Shown here piece by piece: positions 1 through 10,822 of a stretch of 64,000 nt of DNA. Positions within the stretch are counted from its first letter, which is position 1. Each line of letters starts with the position of its first letter. The translations under genes were made by a program, and so were the position numbers. Under the pieces are notes generated by a model. That model was not told the DNA's origin and did no database searches. It saw only the letters and a list, made by a program, of their open reading frames with translations. Origin of the DNA: Anopheles merus (taxonomy: Eukaryota; Arthropoda; Insecta; Diptera; Culicidae); NCBI RefSeq assembly GCF_017562075.2, contig NC_054084.1, positions 7,172,001 through 7,236,000 on the forward strand, given 5' to 3'.

Positions 1-116
1 TAGACAACACATTCGAGCGGGTGAATGCCGAGCAGCGAGAACCCCACGGCCACGAGCGCGCCATCGGTACCACCAACACTAGCACAGCGCCGCGCGCACG
101 TTGACGTAGAAATAGA

Positions 117-1134
117 ATGGCTCGAAGTACGATGTTGGCACCGCTCGCCTGTCTAATATTCCTTAACTGTTTAGAGCCATTGATAAGCTGGCCGGCGAAC
201 GACAAAGACGCTCCCGCAATGTCGCACCCCGAGTTCGATCAGTATCTTGGCGAGTAAGTGTACCGGCTGGCTACGTTGCTGGTTATTCTCTCTCACACAC
301 CGTTCTCTTTGCAGCTATCTGCAGGCGGGCGATACGCTGGCCCTCCTGCTGGACTACGATGGAACGCTGGCCGAGCTGACGTCCCATCCGAACCTGACGC
401 AGATGAGCGATGCGATGCGGGACAGTCTGCGCAACATCGCCAACAGTGGCAAGGCGTTTGTGGCCGTCATTTCGGGACGTGACGTGGACGGGGTAAAGGA
501 GAAGATCGGCCTGGAGAACGTGATCTACTCGGGGAACCATGGGCTGGAGGTGCTGTATCCGAACGGCACCCGCCACAACCAGGGCATTCCGCGCGATGTG
601 GCCGACAACTTTGACAAGATGATCGATCAGCTCAATCGGGAGGTAAGAAAGTGCTGGTTCGTTTTGGTTCGGTGTTTTGAAAGCTGCTCTCATTCTCCGC
701 GTTTGCCACAGGTTGTGCACCATGGATCGTGGGTCGAGAACAAGCGCGTTTCGATAACGTTCCACTTCCGGGAGGCGGAACAGCAGTACGTGCCGGAGAT
801 GGCGGCCCGTGCCAAGGAGATCATTGAATCGTACGGCTATCGAGCGAATGCAGCGCACGCCTCCGTGGAAGGCAAGCCACCGATCCAGTGGAACAAGGGA
901 CTGGCGGCGGAGTACATCCTCGGCACCAGCTTCGACGCGAACTGGCGCCAGCGGAAGGTGCTGTTCGCCGGGGACGATACCACCGACGAGGACGTGATGC
1001 GGATGATCAAGGGCACGGGAAGGTCGTTCCGGGTGACGAAAGATAAGGACCTGGTGACGAGCGCGGACTATAAAATACCTTCGGTGGATGCGGTTTATCA
1101 CCTGCTAAAGTGGATCGAATCGAGAGTCGTTTAG
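117..1134 (+). CDS. Trehalose-6-phosphate phosphatase, stand-alone, with signal-like N terminus
   Basis: Three exons, 117-253, 315-642 and 712-1134, joined at GT-AG introns of 61 and 69 bp, give a 295-residue protein. The start is the first ATG after an in-frame TGA at 102-104. HAD-phosphatase motifs are complete: DYDGT at residues 59-63 with both catalytic aspartates, then ISGRD, WNKG and GDDTTDED. The expected reaction is trehalose-6-phosphate to trehalose plus phosphate. Residues 7-24 are hydrophobic and resemble a signal peptide. Met35 (MSHPEF) offers an alternative start that would give a cytosolic enzyme. The protein lacks the GT20 synthase half found in the Tps1 gene on the opposite strand at 5841-10483, so it resembles the stand-alone TPP paralogues that sit next to Tps1 in flies. 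Family assignment is firm; secretion is inferred. Confidence 0.93.
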
Positions 1135-1193
1135 GACCAGGCTTTCTTTCCTCCCTCCCTCCGGAGGCCTGTGAGTGTGAAGGTTTCGGCCTC

Positions 1194-1199
1194 AATAAA
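1194..1199 (+). terminator. Poly(A) signal AATAAA of the phosphatase gene
   Basis: A canonical AATAAA lies 60 bp after the stop codon, implying a very short 3' UTR. Confidence 0.7.
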
Positions 1200-1689
1200 C
1201 CATGGCTGGGTGGGGGAAAGGGAACAGTGACAATCGTGCGGTGTGTTTGTAAACAAACTGCTTCTTATCAAAAGATGCTGCCCTTATCGTTCTTCCTTCT
1301 TCGCAAGCAAAAACAACGCAGCGATTGCCGTTCCACAGCTAATAACGATGTGACGAATGATCATTAGTTTAGCATTTATAATGGGGATTGTTCTGAGCTG
1401 ATTAGGATCAAACTTACGAAAGTGTTGTTTTTGAGGCACCAGGTGTAGAAGTAAACATGCTTGGGAATTTGGTTGTGATAACAGGCACAGAACACAATTT
1501 TCACCACAAGTTACACGAAACTAACGACAATTTTCATCAAAAAGAGCAGTTGATGAGAGTAAAAAACTGATAATTAAACAATAAGGCAATTTGAAAATAA
1601 ACCTTTTTTGACCATTCTTCCACTGTGCAGCTCGAATCGAGCATCCACTGTCAGTGGGTCTGTTCGAGCAGTTGTCGTCGTTTCGCCGA
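1200..1689. other. Intergenic, phosphatase to hAT insertion
   Basis: AT-rich spacer without a convincing ORF. The last 70 bp carry TGTCA words (about 1647 and 1692) that continue beyond the transposon at about 3246 and 3261. The sequence from about 1640 was therefore joined to the YIPF6 leader before the insertion. Confidence 0.5.
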
Positions 1690-1819
1690 ACTGTCACCAG
1701 AGTGACCAGACATTTTTGATATGCCTACCGATTCACAGAGGAGCCCCCTGAAACTACCGGTTTTTCATTCATTCTACCGAAAATTGCAGATTTTTTCGTA
1801 ATACTGACCGAAAAGTCAT

Positions 1820-2639
1820 CCCTACCCGCAAATTTCCGTTAAATGCCTTCTAATCGCCTTATAATCGCCGGCGAATTGAAGGCGATCAGCAGTGCATTTA
1901 GCAGTAATTAAATGCCTTTGAAATATGTCATTGAAAAATTTCGCTTTTGATTTGAAATTTGAAATTGCAACTGTCAAAAGAAAACCTTACAAGCGTCTTC
2001 GGCACTGCGCTGTTGTAGTGTTCCCAGATATGTGCGTGAGATTCGATAGCACGATTTACGTGTTATGTTCTCTTGCGTTAAGCTCTGAGCTATTTCACTT
2101 TATTAAATATGGTCTGCATTATTCGGTTGTTAAAGACCAACCCGTTGAAAGGTATTAATATATCAAACTTATTTCGATAACTCTAGTAAAAGGAGAAATG
2201 AGATACATATTTCTCCCATCCTGATTATGAAGGGTAAACATAGTCATTATTATGTTTTTTAAAAGGTGTTTTTAAAATTTCGCTTCACATAAATTTGATT
2301 TGTTCTAATTATAGCAAGAAAATATTAATTTAAAAAGAAATAAACACAGAAAAAAGATAATAAAAATTAGGATTTGAACACACGCTTTCTCTGTACGGAA
2401 CTAAAAGCGTTGTCACTACTCTAGTTGGCAGTTACATTAGTGAGGGTGCAAAACCAGTATATAAACAAGCTAAGATGGCGGCAAGTTATCTGTTCTCGTT
2501 GAATCAAAAAGTTGAAAGATTTCGAAGAGATCCCGTTTCAGCCGTGAAAGTTTCGGTTGAAATCTTTATTCGCCTTCTAAGGCGACTAAGGCCTTAAATG
2601 CCTTCTGAATGCCTTCAAAGCCGTTTAATGCTGGTAGGG
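1820..2639. repeat. Inner inverted-repeat segment, CCCTACC ends
   Basis: Begins CCCTACCCGC and ends with the complement of CCCTACCAGC. Both ends continue into AAATGCCTTC and GGCGA-type repeats in inverted order (about 1840-1880 and 2565-2625). It could be a second element nested in the hAT element or part of its subterminal structure. I see no clear target duplication beyond AT on each side. Confidence 0.45.
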
Positions 2640-2805
2640 ATATAATCATTTCCAAAATCACTTAATGTATTAAACTCTATATGAAAATCACTAGCGACCA
2701 GAACCAGAAGTTCAAAAGAGACAACTAAGGCCCGTGTCTGCACTTCATGAAATCGAACGCGCTGATAAAATTTTATATGCAAATTGAAAGATAATGTAAC
2801 CCGGC

Positions 2806-2945
2806 GCTCTAGCAGCAATAGAACACGACATCAAACATGAAAAATGTATAGGATTTCACATGTTCGATTTGTGGGTTATCACATCGAACATGTAAAATCC
2901 AATATATTTTTCATGTTCGATGTCGCGTTCGATTGCTGCTAGAGC
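2806..2945. repeat. 140-bp near-perfect palindrome, 63-bp arms
   Basis: Arms 2806-2868 and 2883-2945 are reverse complements with only a handful of mismatches, separated by a 14-bp loop. Each arm starts GCTCTAGCAGCAAT and includes CATGTTCGAT. This could be a nested miniature element or a hairpin belonging to the surrounding transposon. Confidence 0.8.
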
Positions 2946-3375
2946 GATCCAATCATTTGTTGGATTTCCCTAATAGAATTTAGATAGAAATTCCCTAATA
3001 CAATTTTCAGATCGACACTTCAGAAAGGCCTCATGTGACCGCTATGAAACAGATCTAAACTATCTCCTTTAAATAAATGAAAGATGTTATTTTCTCGTGC
3101 TTCTCTTCATGGGTCAGATTAGCTTCCATCTCCGACAACCTTCACCCCCCTCCGGTCAACACTTCAAAGCCTACCGAAAACTACCGAAAAAATCTTTACA
3201 TATACTTCTACCGAAAACCGCAAAACTAATCTGGCCACTCTGACTGTCACAATAAACAGCTGTCAAATGCGGAACGAAAAGAAAACACAACACACTCGGG
3301 CACAGTTTGCGGTAGTTTTTAGCTATTTTCATGTAAATTCTTCATTTAACTACTGCTCACCCACACAAAAAAGCC

Positions 3376-4369
3376 ATGTCGTCACCGGAAACAACGTTAG
3401 AGGTGAGTTCCACTTGCAGGAAAAGTTACTTTACCCCCAACTTGTGACTCATTTTCCCTGTGTGTATTTTACTGCCACGTTCGTTGGTTCTCCAGCTGTA
3501 CGACGATGGAGCGGAATCGCCTTCCGAGCTGATGAGCGGTGACATGACCGTTACCAGTGGGCCACGCAACACGACCGATCCCAGCTCGCCCGACTTCAAC
3601 ACACTGGACGAACCGATCCGGGACACAATCGTACGGGTGTACTGGCCGCCGAATGAATTGCAACCATTCAACTCACTCCGGATTGTTTATTGTTCTTCCC
3701 CCACAGATGCGTGACGTAAAGGCGGTCGGTGTCAAATTCTACCACGTCCTCATACCGCGGGAAAAGAACACCCTGCTGAGGGACTGGGACCTGTGGGGGC
3801 CGCTGGTGCTGTGCACGTTTATGGCCACCATCCTTCACGGTTCGTCCGATGAGATGCACGACGGCGGGCCCGAGTTCGCGCAGGTTTTTGTTATCGTCTG
3901 GATCGGTGCCATGATTGTGACACTTAATTCCAAGCTGCTTGGTGGGAAAATGTATGTAAAAAGCCCTAGCGCCTTACCTGTGGTAATGTAAATTTTGATA
4001 GTAAAACTTCTCGTTTTTTATTTTAGCTCCTTTTTCCAATCAATCTGCGTACTTGGCTACTGTTTGACGCCATGCGCTCTAGCACTAATAGTGTGTCGAA
4101 TCATTCTGTTCAGCACGCAGACGGCCTTTCTATTCTTCCTCCGGTTCCTCGTGTCATCGGTGGGGTTCGGTTGGGCAACTTATGGTAAGCTTTAAGAAGT
4201 TCCACTTTTGACACCACACACTAACACACCTCCCCACCTTCTCCGTGTAGCTTCGATAATATTCCTCGGCGACAGTCAACCACCGAACCGGAAAGCTCTT
4301 GCCATGTATCCAATATTCCTGTTTTACTTTATCATATCGTGGCTGGTCGTTTCGCACAGCAATGTGTAA
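3376..4369 (+). CDS. Yipf6: YIPF6-type Yip1-domain Golgi membrane protein
   Basis: Five exons, 3376-3402, 3496-3630, 3707-3951, 4027-4184 and 4251-4369, sum to 684 nt and a 227-residue protein, close to vertebrate YIPF6 (about 236). After an acidic, Ser/Thr-rich N terminus comes a conserved block, LDEPIRDTI then FYHVLIPREK, followed by RDWDLWGP at residues 79-86, the characteristic entry to the first membrane span. About five hydrophobic spans follow, with LNSKLLGG, FFQSICVLGYC and DSQPPNRKALA matching the family. YIPF proteins are multispan Golgi/ER-exit proteins that bind Rab and Yif partners in vesicle transport. The start codon lies 126 bp beyond the hAT target duplication, so the promoter region may have been altered by that insertion. 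Confidence 0.95.
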
Positions 4370-4674
4370 TGGGTTAGGCTGCAATTAAGTTTGTCCACTG
4401 TGATCAATTTGTCACGGCTGTTACAACCAAGCCGGACCTGACTGGAACGTCCGGACGGGTGCACTTACACGAACGGGATTGTACACCCCAATTCATAAGA
4501 GTGTGCACATGACGACCACATCACGGCGACAGTGTACGACACAGGACACAGGCGGGTTGTTGCTGCATCGGGAGGGGGGTAAAACAGCACGATCCCACTT
4601 AGACTAATCGCTACTGTACTAAACGCCTAGGTATATCAGCTTTTGTATTATACAACTTTCCAACAGATTAGTGT

Positions 4675-4680
4675 AATAAA
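4675..4680 (+). terminator. Poly(A) signal AATAAA of the YIPF6 gene
   Basis: AATAAA 306 bp after the stop codon, giving a 3' UTR of roughly 330 bp. Confidence 0.65.
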
Positions 4681-5378
4681 GTGATGAATTCCCGCACCCG
4701 CGGGATTCATATACAATCTAATCTATGCTCGGCGACAATCTTCGGTTTCTTTTCAAGCGAAACGCACACTTCCACGATGATAATTCATCCATTCCGTAAA
4801 AGCTGGGTTGTAGAGCATACACAAAAGTATTTCTCCCGAGGCGCGTGCTACTTTATCTTAATAGGAAAAGAGGGCAATAAATCTTGCTATAGTGTTAACG
4901 GGTACCCAATAGCAAACAACTACATTCCTCGGAACATCTTAGATCAAGATTAGGATAAACCAAACCGATTGAAAATCATTTCTCGATTGGTAGTTGACTG
5001 AAGAATGAGATTGAGGGAGCCCTTTTTCTACTTCAATAAGCTGAACAAAGGCTACGACTAGTTAATCAGACATTAACAATGATGGGAAGAAGTCTTATCG
5101 TTACAGGAACAATCTAGTACATTTTGGCTGTCGAATTCAGATCGCTTCAGAGCAGTTTATGGCCTCTTGTTATCTCTGATTTCATCCCGTTTTCCCAAAA
5201 ACAACAACAAAGTCTTTTTAGAAAATTACACCGGGTGTGAAATTGGAGGAAAACTTGTGATATTTGGGAAATTCAATTCAATTTTGGATGTACATAACTG
5301 TTTTACAGGTGCAATCGAGTCCAAAATATTTCTTTTAAACAACAAACACACTCGTTTTGCTTAGTAACCAACTAAGAA
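4681..5378. other. Convergent intergenic spacer, YIPF6 and Tps1
   Basis: AT-rich spacer between two genes whose 3' ends face each other. Short ORFs (4681-4953, 5167-5364) show no recognisable domain or splice context. Confidence 0.5.
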
Positions 5379-5384
5379 TTTATT
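5379..5384 (-). terminator. Poly(A) signal for Tps1
   Basis: TTTATT on the plus strand reads AATAAA on the minus strand, about 460 bp past the Tps1 stop. A (GT)n tract at about 5529-5568 lies inside the resulting 3' UTR. Confidence 0.6.
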
Positions 5385-5840
5385 GCACTTTCTCTAAACC
5401 TAATTCTAAAAACATTCCTGTTTGATTCCGAATATCATCAATGTTCCCGAAAGAAAGGTTCCTTGCTTTCATCCAACATTCACACAAGCTTTCTATTCGT
5501 AAAACTTAAACGCTACCCCTTTTAACGCCTGTGTGTGTGTGTGTCTGTGTGTGTGTGTGTGTGTGTGTGAAACAATACAAACATGCTTCGAAAACGCGCT
5601 AAAACATAACAGAAACATACAGCGAGGGCATGTTTTCGAACAAAAAACAAACCAAACCAAAAGAAAGGCTTAACAAAAGCAATTCTAAGGCATACTTTTG
5701 CTTCACGAACCAACTAAGAGTAGACTAATAAAATTACGCAAAACAGGGTTTTGGCAAGGAAAGGGCAAGGAATTGGGGAATGGAATAAAGCTAACCACTT
5801 ATACATTAAAAGGGTGTTTCGGCACCAATGCCACCCCACC

Positions 5841-8800
5841 TCAATCACGCTCATCGGAACTGCTGGCGGCACTGTTGGCCGCACTCGTGTTCGGCACCAG
5901 ATCGAAGGCCATCTGCATCTTGACGCAGTCCTTCTTCTTGCCGCGGTACGTGAGACTGTTGGCGCGCGGCTTGCGGCGCATAAAGTGTCGCTCGACCCAC
6001 TTCAGCATCGTCAGCACGGAGTCGGTCGATGGCAGGCGCCGCTCGGCGGACGTCTTGATGATCTGCGAGTTTGTGACGCGGAACGTCGCCGCCATACCTT
6101 TGAGGGCCTGTGAATGAAAAAGAGGAGAGAAGTTATTACTTGCAGGGGGTTATGCTCTGAGCACCACCACCAAAAACATCACCTACCATCATGGCGTCCT
6201 CATCGGTCATATCGTCACCGGCGTAGATGATCTTGATGCGCTCACTCCAATCCACACCGAACGCCGTGCGCAGGATGTAGATGGATGCGCGGCCCTTGTT
6301 CCACTGTACCGGGGGTTTGGCCTCGATCGCACAGTGTGCTTCCGCCGCACGGAACCCGAACTGGATGATCAGCTGGCGTGCCTTTTCCACCATGGCCGGG
6401 CGCAGCTCGGGCGGTGTTTCGCGATAGTGATACGTCAGCAGTGGTCCCTTGTTCTCGACCCAGGCGCCATCACCACAAACCTGTCAACGAACCGTGATAC
6501 ACATTAGTAACACCACGTCAAGAGGACTTCTTCGGAAGAACATACCGAATCTTGGAGCGACTTCAACAGTCCACTGACTTTGTCCTCGTACTCGATCGGC
6601 ATCGGATGCACAAACTTGCTACCGTCCGGATGGAGAATCTCCAGCCCGTGGTTGCCCGCATAAGTGATACCCTCGATGCCTACCATCTGCTTCACGTTCT
6701 CCACATTGCGCCCGGAGATGATGGCTATGTACACGTCCGAGTGGTTGGACAACCGTTGCAGTACGTTTTTCGTCTCCGGCGGTAGGGTGGCCAGATCGGG
6801 ATGGGGTGCTATCGGGGCCAGTGTACCATCGTAATCGAGCAGAAGGGCAAGCTTATGGTTGTAGCCGATGTAACTGTGGGGAAATATTGAGAACCGATTG
6901 ATTAGAGTTTGTTCCCAACGATTGAAACAACCTCCAGGTAAACCTTCTTACTTGAGCAGATAGTCATCGAAATCATCCACAGTGACCGGTTGCATCGTGG
7001 TCGTACCGATGTCGTCCTCCTCGAGCGAACCCATCGCCTTCAGGAACTGCCGCATCCAGCTGTTCACATCGTGCTGCATCTCGCGACGTCGCATACGTGA
7101 CATCCGGAGCGTTCGCTCGTCTTCCGGCATTGTGAGCGCACGGTGTATCACCTCAGCTGCTGCATCCAGCTCGTACGGATTGCAGAGGAGGGCCTCGTGC
7201 ATCGTTTCACCAGCTCCAGCGAACGGCGACACGATCAGCACACCCGGCGGCTCATTGATCTGGCAGGCGACGAACTCCTTCGCCACCAGGTTCATACCAT
7301 CGCGGAGTGGCGTCACCAGACACACGGAAGCTTCCCGGTAAAACGCAGCCAGTTCCTCCTGTCCAACACACCCATAGATGTAACGGATCGGAGACCAATT
7401 TACAGTTGTGAAGCGTCCATTTATCCGACCCACAAGCTGATCCATCTCTTCCTTCAATTCCTGGTACTCCTTGACGTCCGTTCGCGAGGGAACGGAAATC
7501 TGCAGCAGACTCACATTTTCACGATGCTCCGGATGCTTCTCCAGCAGCACCTCGAAAGCCTTCAGCCGATTGACCAAACCCTTGGTATAGTCCAACCGAT
7601 CCACCCCCAGAATGATCTTCTGGTTCGTGTTGATCACCTTGCGCGCAGAGTGCGCCAACTCCACGAACCGATCGAACGGAATGCCGATCGGCAGCGGCCG
7701 CACACGAACTGATCGTCCACCGTGTTCCACCAGCAAGTTCTTCCTATCCACACGACATCCAAGATTGCGCTGGCAGCAATCAACAAAGTTCAGGCAATAG
7801 TCGCGAATATGAAACCCGATCATATCGCACGCCAGCATACCCTGCAGGATCTCATCCGACCACGGATAGAGGCGGAAGATATCCCACGGCGGGAACGGGA
7901 TGTGCAGGAAGAACGCCATCTGGTACGGTAGATTCCGCTCGTCAGCCGCCTCCCGGATCCAGTTCGCAGCGAGCATCAGATGATAGTCGTGGATCCAGAT
8001 CAGTGGCACGCCCGGGTGCGTGTTCTTGCGGACAGCGATCGCCAACGCTTCGATCGTGCGGGCCGCAAACTCTTTGTTCACCTCATAGTACGACTTCCAG
8101 TGGTCGGCACAGAACGTGGCCCGCCCCGGCATCGAGTGAAACAGTGGCCAGAACGTACCGTTGCAGCAGCCATTGTAGTAACTATCGAACAGCTTCGGCT
8201 CCACGTTGACCGAGACGACCTGCTCCGACAGCAACCCGGCAGTGGGTGTGTTATCCGTTGGGTCCGACTCCGGAATTGGTTCGTTCTCGTCCGTCAGCGT
8301 AATTCCGGACCAGCCAACCCACAGCCCTTTGCCCTTGATCACGACCGGTGCAACTGCTGTGACTAATCCGCCGGCACTGTTTTTGGAAAAGTACATAGAG
8401 AAAGAAGCGTGATTGTAAAGATAGACCTTCAAGAGTGCGGGTGAGGGTGTTGTAAACACAACAGTGCGCAGGGAAGCATGATAATCGTAATGTAATGCAC
8501 GCGCGTGCCTATCGCTATCACACGCCGGAAGGATGAACAACGTCGTCTGTAACGTCACTCCCCGCCCTTTCAAGATCGGCTAATCCTCGGTAGTGGAGTC
8601 CAATAATTATGTGAGTGTTTGAGTGAGTAAACATGGGAACCCTTGACCGATACGGCCCCGGGCCCCAGTCTCTCAAAGTCATTGGGAATTGTTATTCCTG
8701 ATGTACCAAGTGAAGGGTGATTGGGGAAGGTGTAGGTTACCTCACCGCGCAAAGGTACACTCTTTGCAGCGAGGAGCTCCCTCCCATCCAGCGAGGCCTT

Positions 8801-10483
8801 TCCGGGGTTGGATTACAATCGCCTCCCAGCCCTTGAAGTCGCACTACTCATCCGGACTGATAAGAAGAGTGCGCGCGCGCGCGAGCCGCGATGTTTATTG
8901 AGACGTTTACCAGCGGATTCTCGAGTCCAACCCGACACACCGATCACGTGAACCATCCATGCCGCACAATGAATGAGTGCCCACCGATCAGATACAGATT
9001 CCCATGTGTCCAACTTCTCAGATCCGCCATATCTGCAATACCTTATACGGCCGTTGCTATGGCAATCAACCATAACGCGATCTTCATTGATTCGCAATCG
9101 GGTCGTAACCCATCATCGTCCCCAGAGCGGGGCGCAAGACATCGCCACCAATAATCAAGACCCATTTCCTCGGTACTATCCCTCTCCGGGGGGTAGTGCT
9201 ACACCTTTGTTAGGCCAGCCATCCACGCGGAACTAAACGTGAGCGCCCGCGCCGCCCTACTCTCTGATAAGCGCTATCAGGCTCGAGACAATCGATGAAC
9301 GAGTACATCGGCTGAAGGTAATACAGAATGGCCAATCGGATGACAGCTGTTCAATCAATCGGTACAGTTGTAATTTGAAGTGAGGCTAATTTAATCGCGC
9401 TTGTATCTCGGTGTCTTATTTCTGTCAATAAAATGATAAGGTGCTGTATTGACGCCTTATCTTATCCGGGAGGATTAAAAATAAATTACCCACAAATTGA
9501 AGACTACGCGTGTTGTCGGGTTCTGCTGGGTGTTCAATTGGCTTGAGAAGAAACTGGGACATAGATATTTCCGGAAAAAGGGATTACCTCTGGAAGTATA
9601 TTGAGAAATTCTAATTATCAAGAGCTTGATCGTCAAGATGATCATGTAGAGTGCTTTATTACACCTTATGCTACATATGAAATTTCCAGAAAATTCTACA
9701 AGATCCTGATGTTTAACATCTCTATGATTGACCCGGTTTCAGCCGAGCAAGACGTGCAACCATAACGAGGCCATAGAGCTTCAGGATACTCATTCCCCGG
9801 AGCAGTTTGATTTATGATGATCATGAAAGTCATCACAAACGCTTTACAGAATCCAGAATTCCTTTCTTTACTTTATTTCACATGTGTTTCTTCGCTCTTC
9901 TACCGATCCACTCCCATCATGACGTCACGCATGGCATAGGTCAGCCAACATTGACACACTTTTGATTACCATTGCTCGTACCAGCAGCCGCAGTAGCACG
10001 GAAATGTAGCAAAAGGGAACCAAAAAATCAGACTGCACAAAACAAAAACACACCGTTATAAAAACAAATAAACAGACCGTAAACAACTTCTCCCGAGGAG
10101 GGGTCATTTGCGCAAGCAAACGCCAAACTTGAATCCGGCTGTACCTCTTGCCAGAATCGTCTTAGTAGCATCAAACACACACTCGACAACACTTTGTACG
10201 TGGCTTATCTCAACGAAACGTTTTGTCCACAAAAGAATCAACCGAAAAGTCGCACAAATATCAGCTACCACACAGCGATGACGCGTCTATGTCGTAATGG
10301 GTCACTGTAAAGGGTCAGTGAAAGAAAGGGAGGACTGGTAACCTACCTAGCATGACGACTCAGCTTGCCCGTCTTGGGGTCTCGCTTGAGCACGAACGGC
10401 AACCGGTTGGAGACCACAATGAGGCTGCTCTTGGTTTGTGCCTCCTGCGGTCCGGTGATGGTAATTTCGCAGTTTGCAGACAT
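5841..10483 (-). CDS. Tps1: Bifunctional trehalose-6-phosphate synthase/phosphatase
   Basis: Coding exons in transcript order: 10483-10347, 8376-6952, 6873-6546, 6480-6187 and 6107-5841. They sum to 2,451 nt and 816 residues, in frame across every GT-AG junction. The start ATG has an in-frame TAG 30 nt upstream. Residues about 20-500 are the GT20 synthase domain: VVSNRLP, SAGGLVTAV, WIHDYHLM, HIPFPP, GVDRLDYTKG and LRDGMNLVAKEFVA are all present. It joins UDP-glucose and glucose-6-phosphate. Residues about 528-790 are the phosphatase domain: DYDGT at 534-538, ISGRN, WNKG and GDDMTDED, with both catalytic aspartates kept, so both steps should be active. This is the standard cytosolic route to insect blood sugar. 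The 1,970-bp first coding intron could hold regulatory sites. The C terminus ends in a Ser/Asp-rich tail. Confidence 0.96.
8377..10346 (-). other. Large intron of Tps1
   Basis: Clean GTAGGT donor at 10346 and CAG acceptor at 8377. An open frame reads from 8573 into the next exon, but it lies upstream of the acceptor and is intron read-through. Clustered GATAA/TTATC words occur around 9264-9290 and 9435-9470. A short (GC)n tract lies near 8870. No exon is supported. Confidence 0.6.
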
Positions 10484-10800
10484 CCTGCTGGTTGGTGTAA
10501 CGGCTGTCGACTACCAGCACAACAACATACAGGCACACGCCGCTGCTTTGCTTTGGCCACTATTTCCACACAAACGCTTCTTGGGCTCTCTCTCTCTCTC
10601 TCGTTCTCTAGCTCATATCACTTGGCACTACTGTGCCCCTCTGTTTGGCAAAACGACGGACACACTGGCTGATTGAGCTGATCGCTTCCTGATCCTTTGG
10701 CAGTTCTAAGTACACAAGCAACACACTACAGCAACACACTAGAGCACACAGAGACAACGGCACGGTCTGCAATGGGACGGACACTGTGGTACTTACTCAC

Positions 10801-10822
10801 CGTGCAGTTGAGATTCAACTGA
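10801..10822 (-). promoter_or_regulatory. Candidate non-coding first exon and initiator of Tps1
   Basis: On the minus strand a TCAGTT arthropod initiator (10817-10822) is followed 16 nt later by a strong donor, GTGAGTAAG, starting at 10800. This sits about 320 bp upstream of the Tps1 start codon and in the right orientation. A (GA)n tract at about 10588-10600 precedes the coding exon and may belong to the leader. Confidence 0.4.

Larger units (their letters stand above)
1690..3250. mobile_element. Non-autonomous hAT-type element with 8-bp target duplication
   Basis: The element proper is 1698-3242 (1,545 bp). Its ends are inverted copies: CAGAGTGACCAGA on the left, and on the right the complement of CAGAGTGGCCAGA, 12 of 13 bases equal. 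The flanks 1690-1697 and 3243-3250 are both ACTGTCAC, an exact 8-bp duplication. CAG-starting ends plus 8-bp duplications are the hallmark of the hAT superfamily. CTACCGA-like words repeat inside both ends, as in hAT subterminal repeats. No transposase-like ORF is present; the longest ORF (1925-2158) is unlike any protein I know. Further inverted structures sit inside (1820-2639 and 2806-2945). Confidence 0.85.

Noticed and set aside
247..314. Extended N terminus of the phosphatase read through 254-314
   Set aside because: That stretch is a GT-AG intron; the upstream exon 117-253 joins in frame and has a proper ATG.
7143..7712. 189-residue plus-strand ORF
   Set aside because: Lies wholly antisense to the Tps1 GT20 exon, whose conserved protein explains the open frame.
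8377..8573. Alternative N terminus of Tps1 reading from an ATG at 8573
   Set aside because: It lies upstream of the splice acceptor at 8377 and lacks the conserved VVSNRLP segment, which is found on the exon at 10347-10483.
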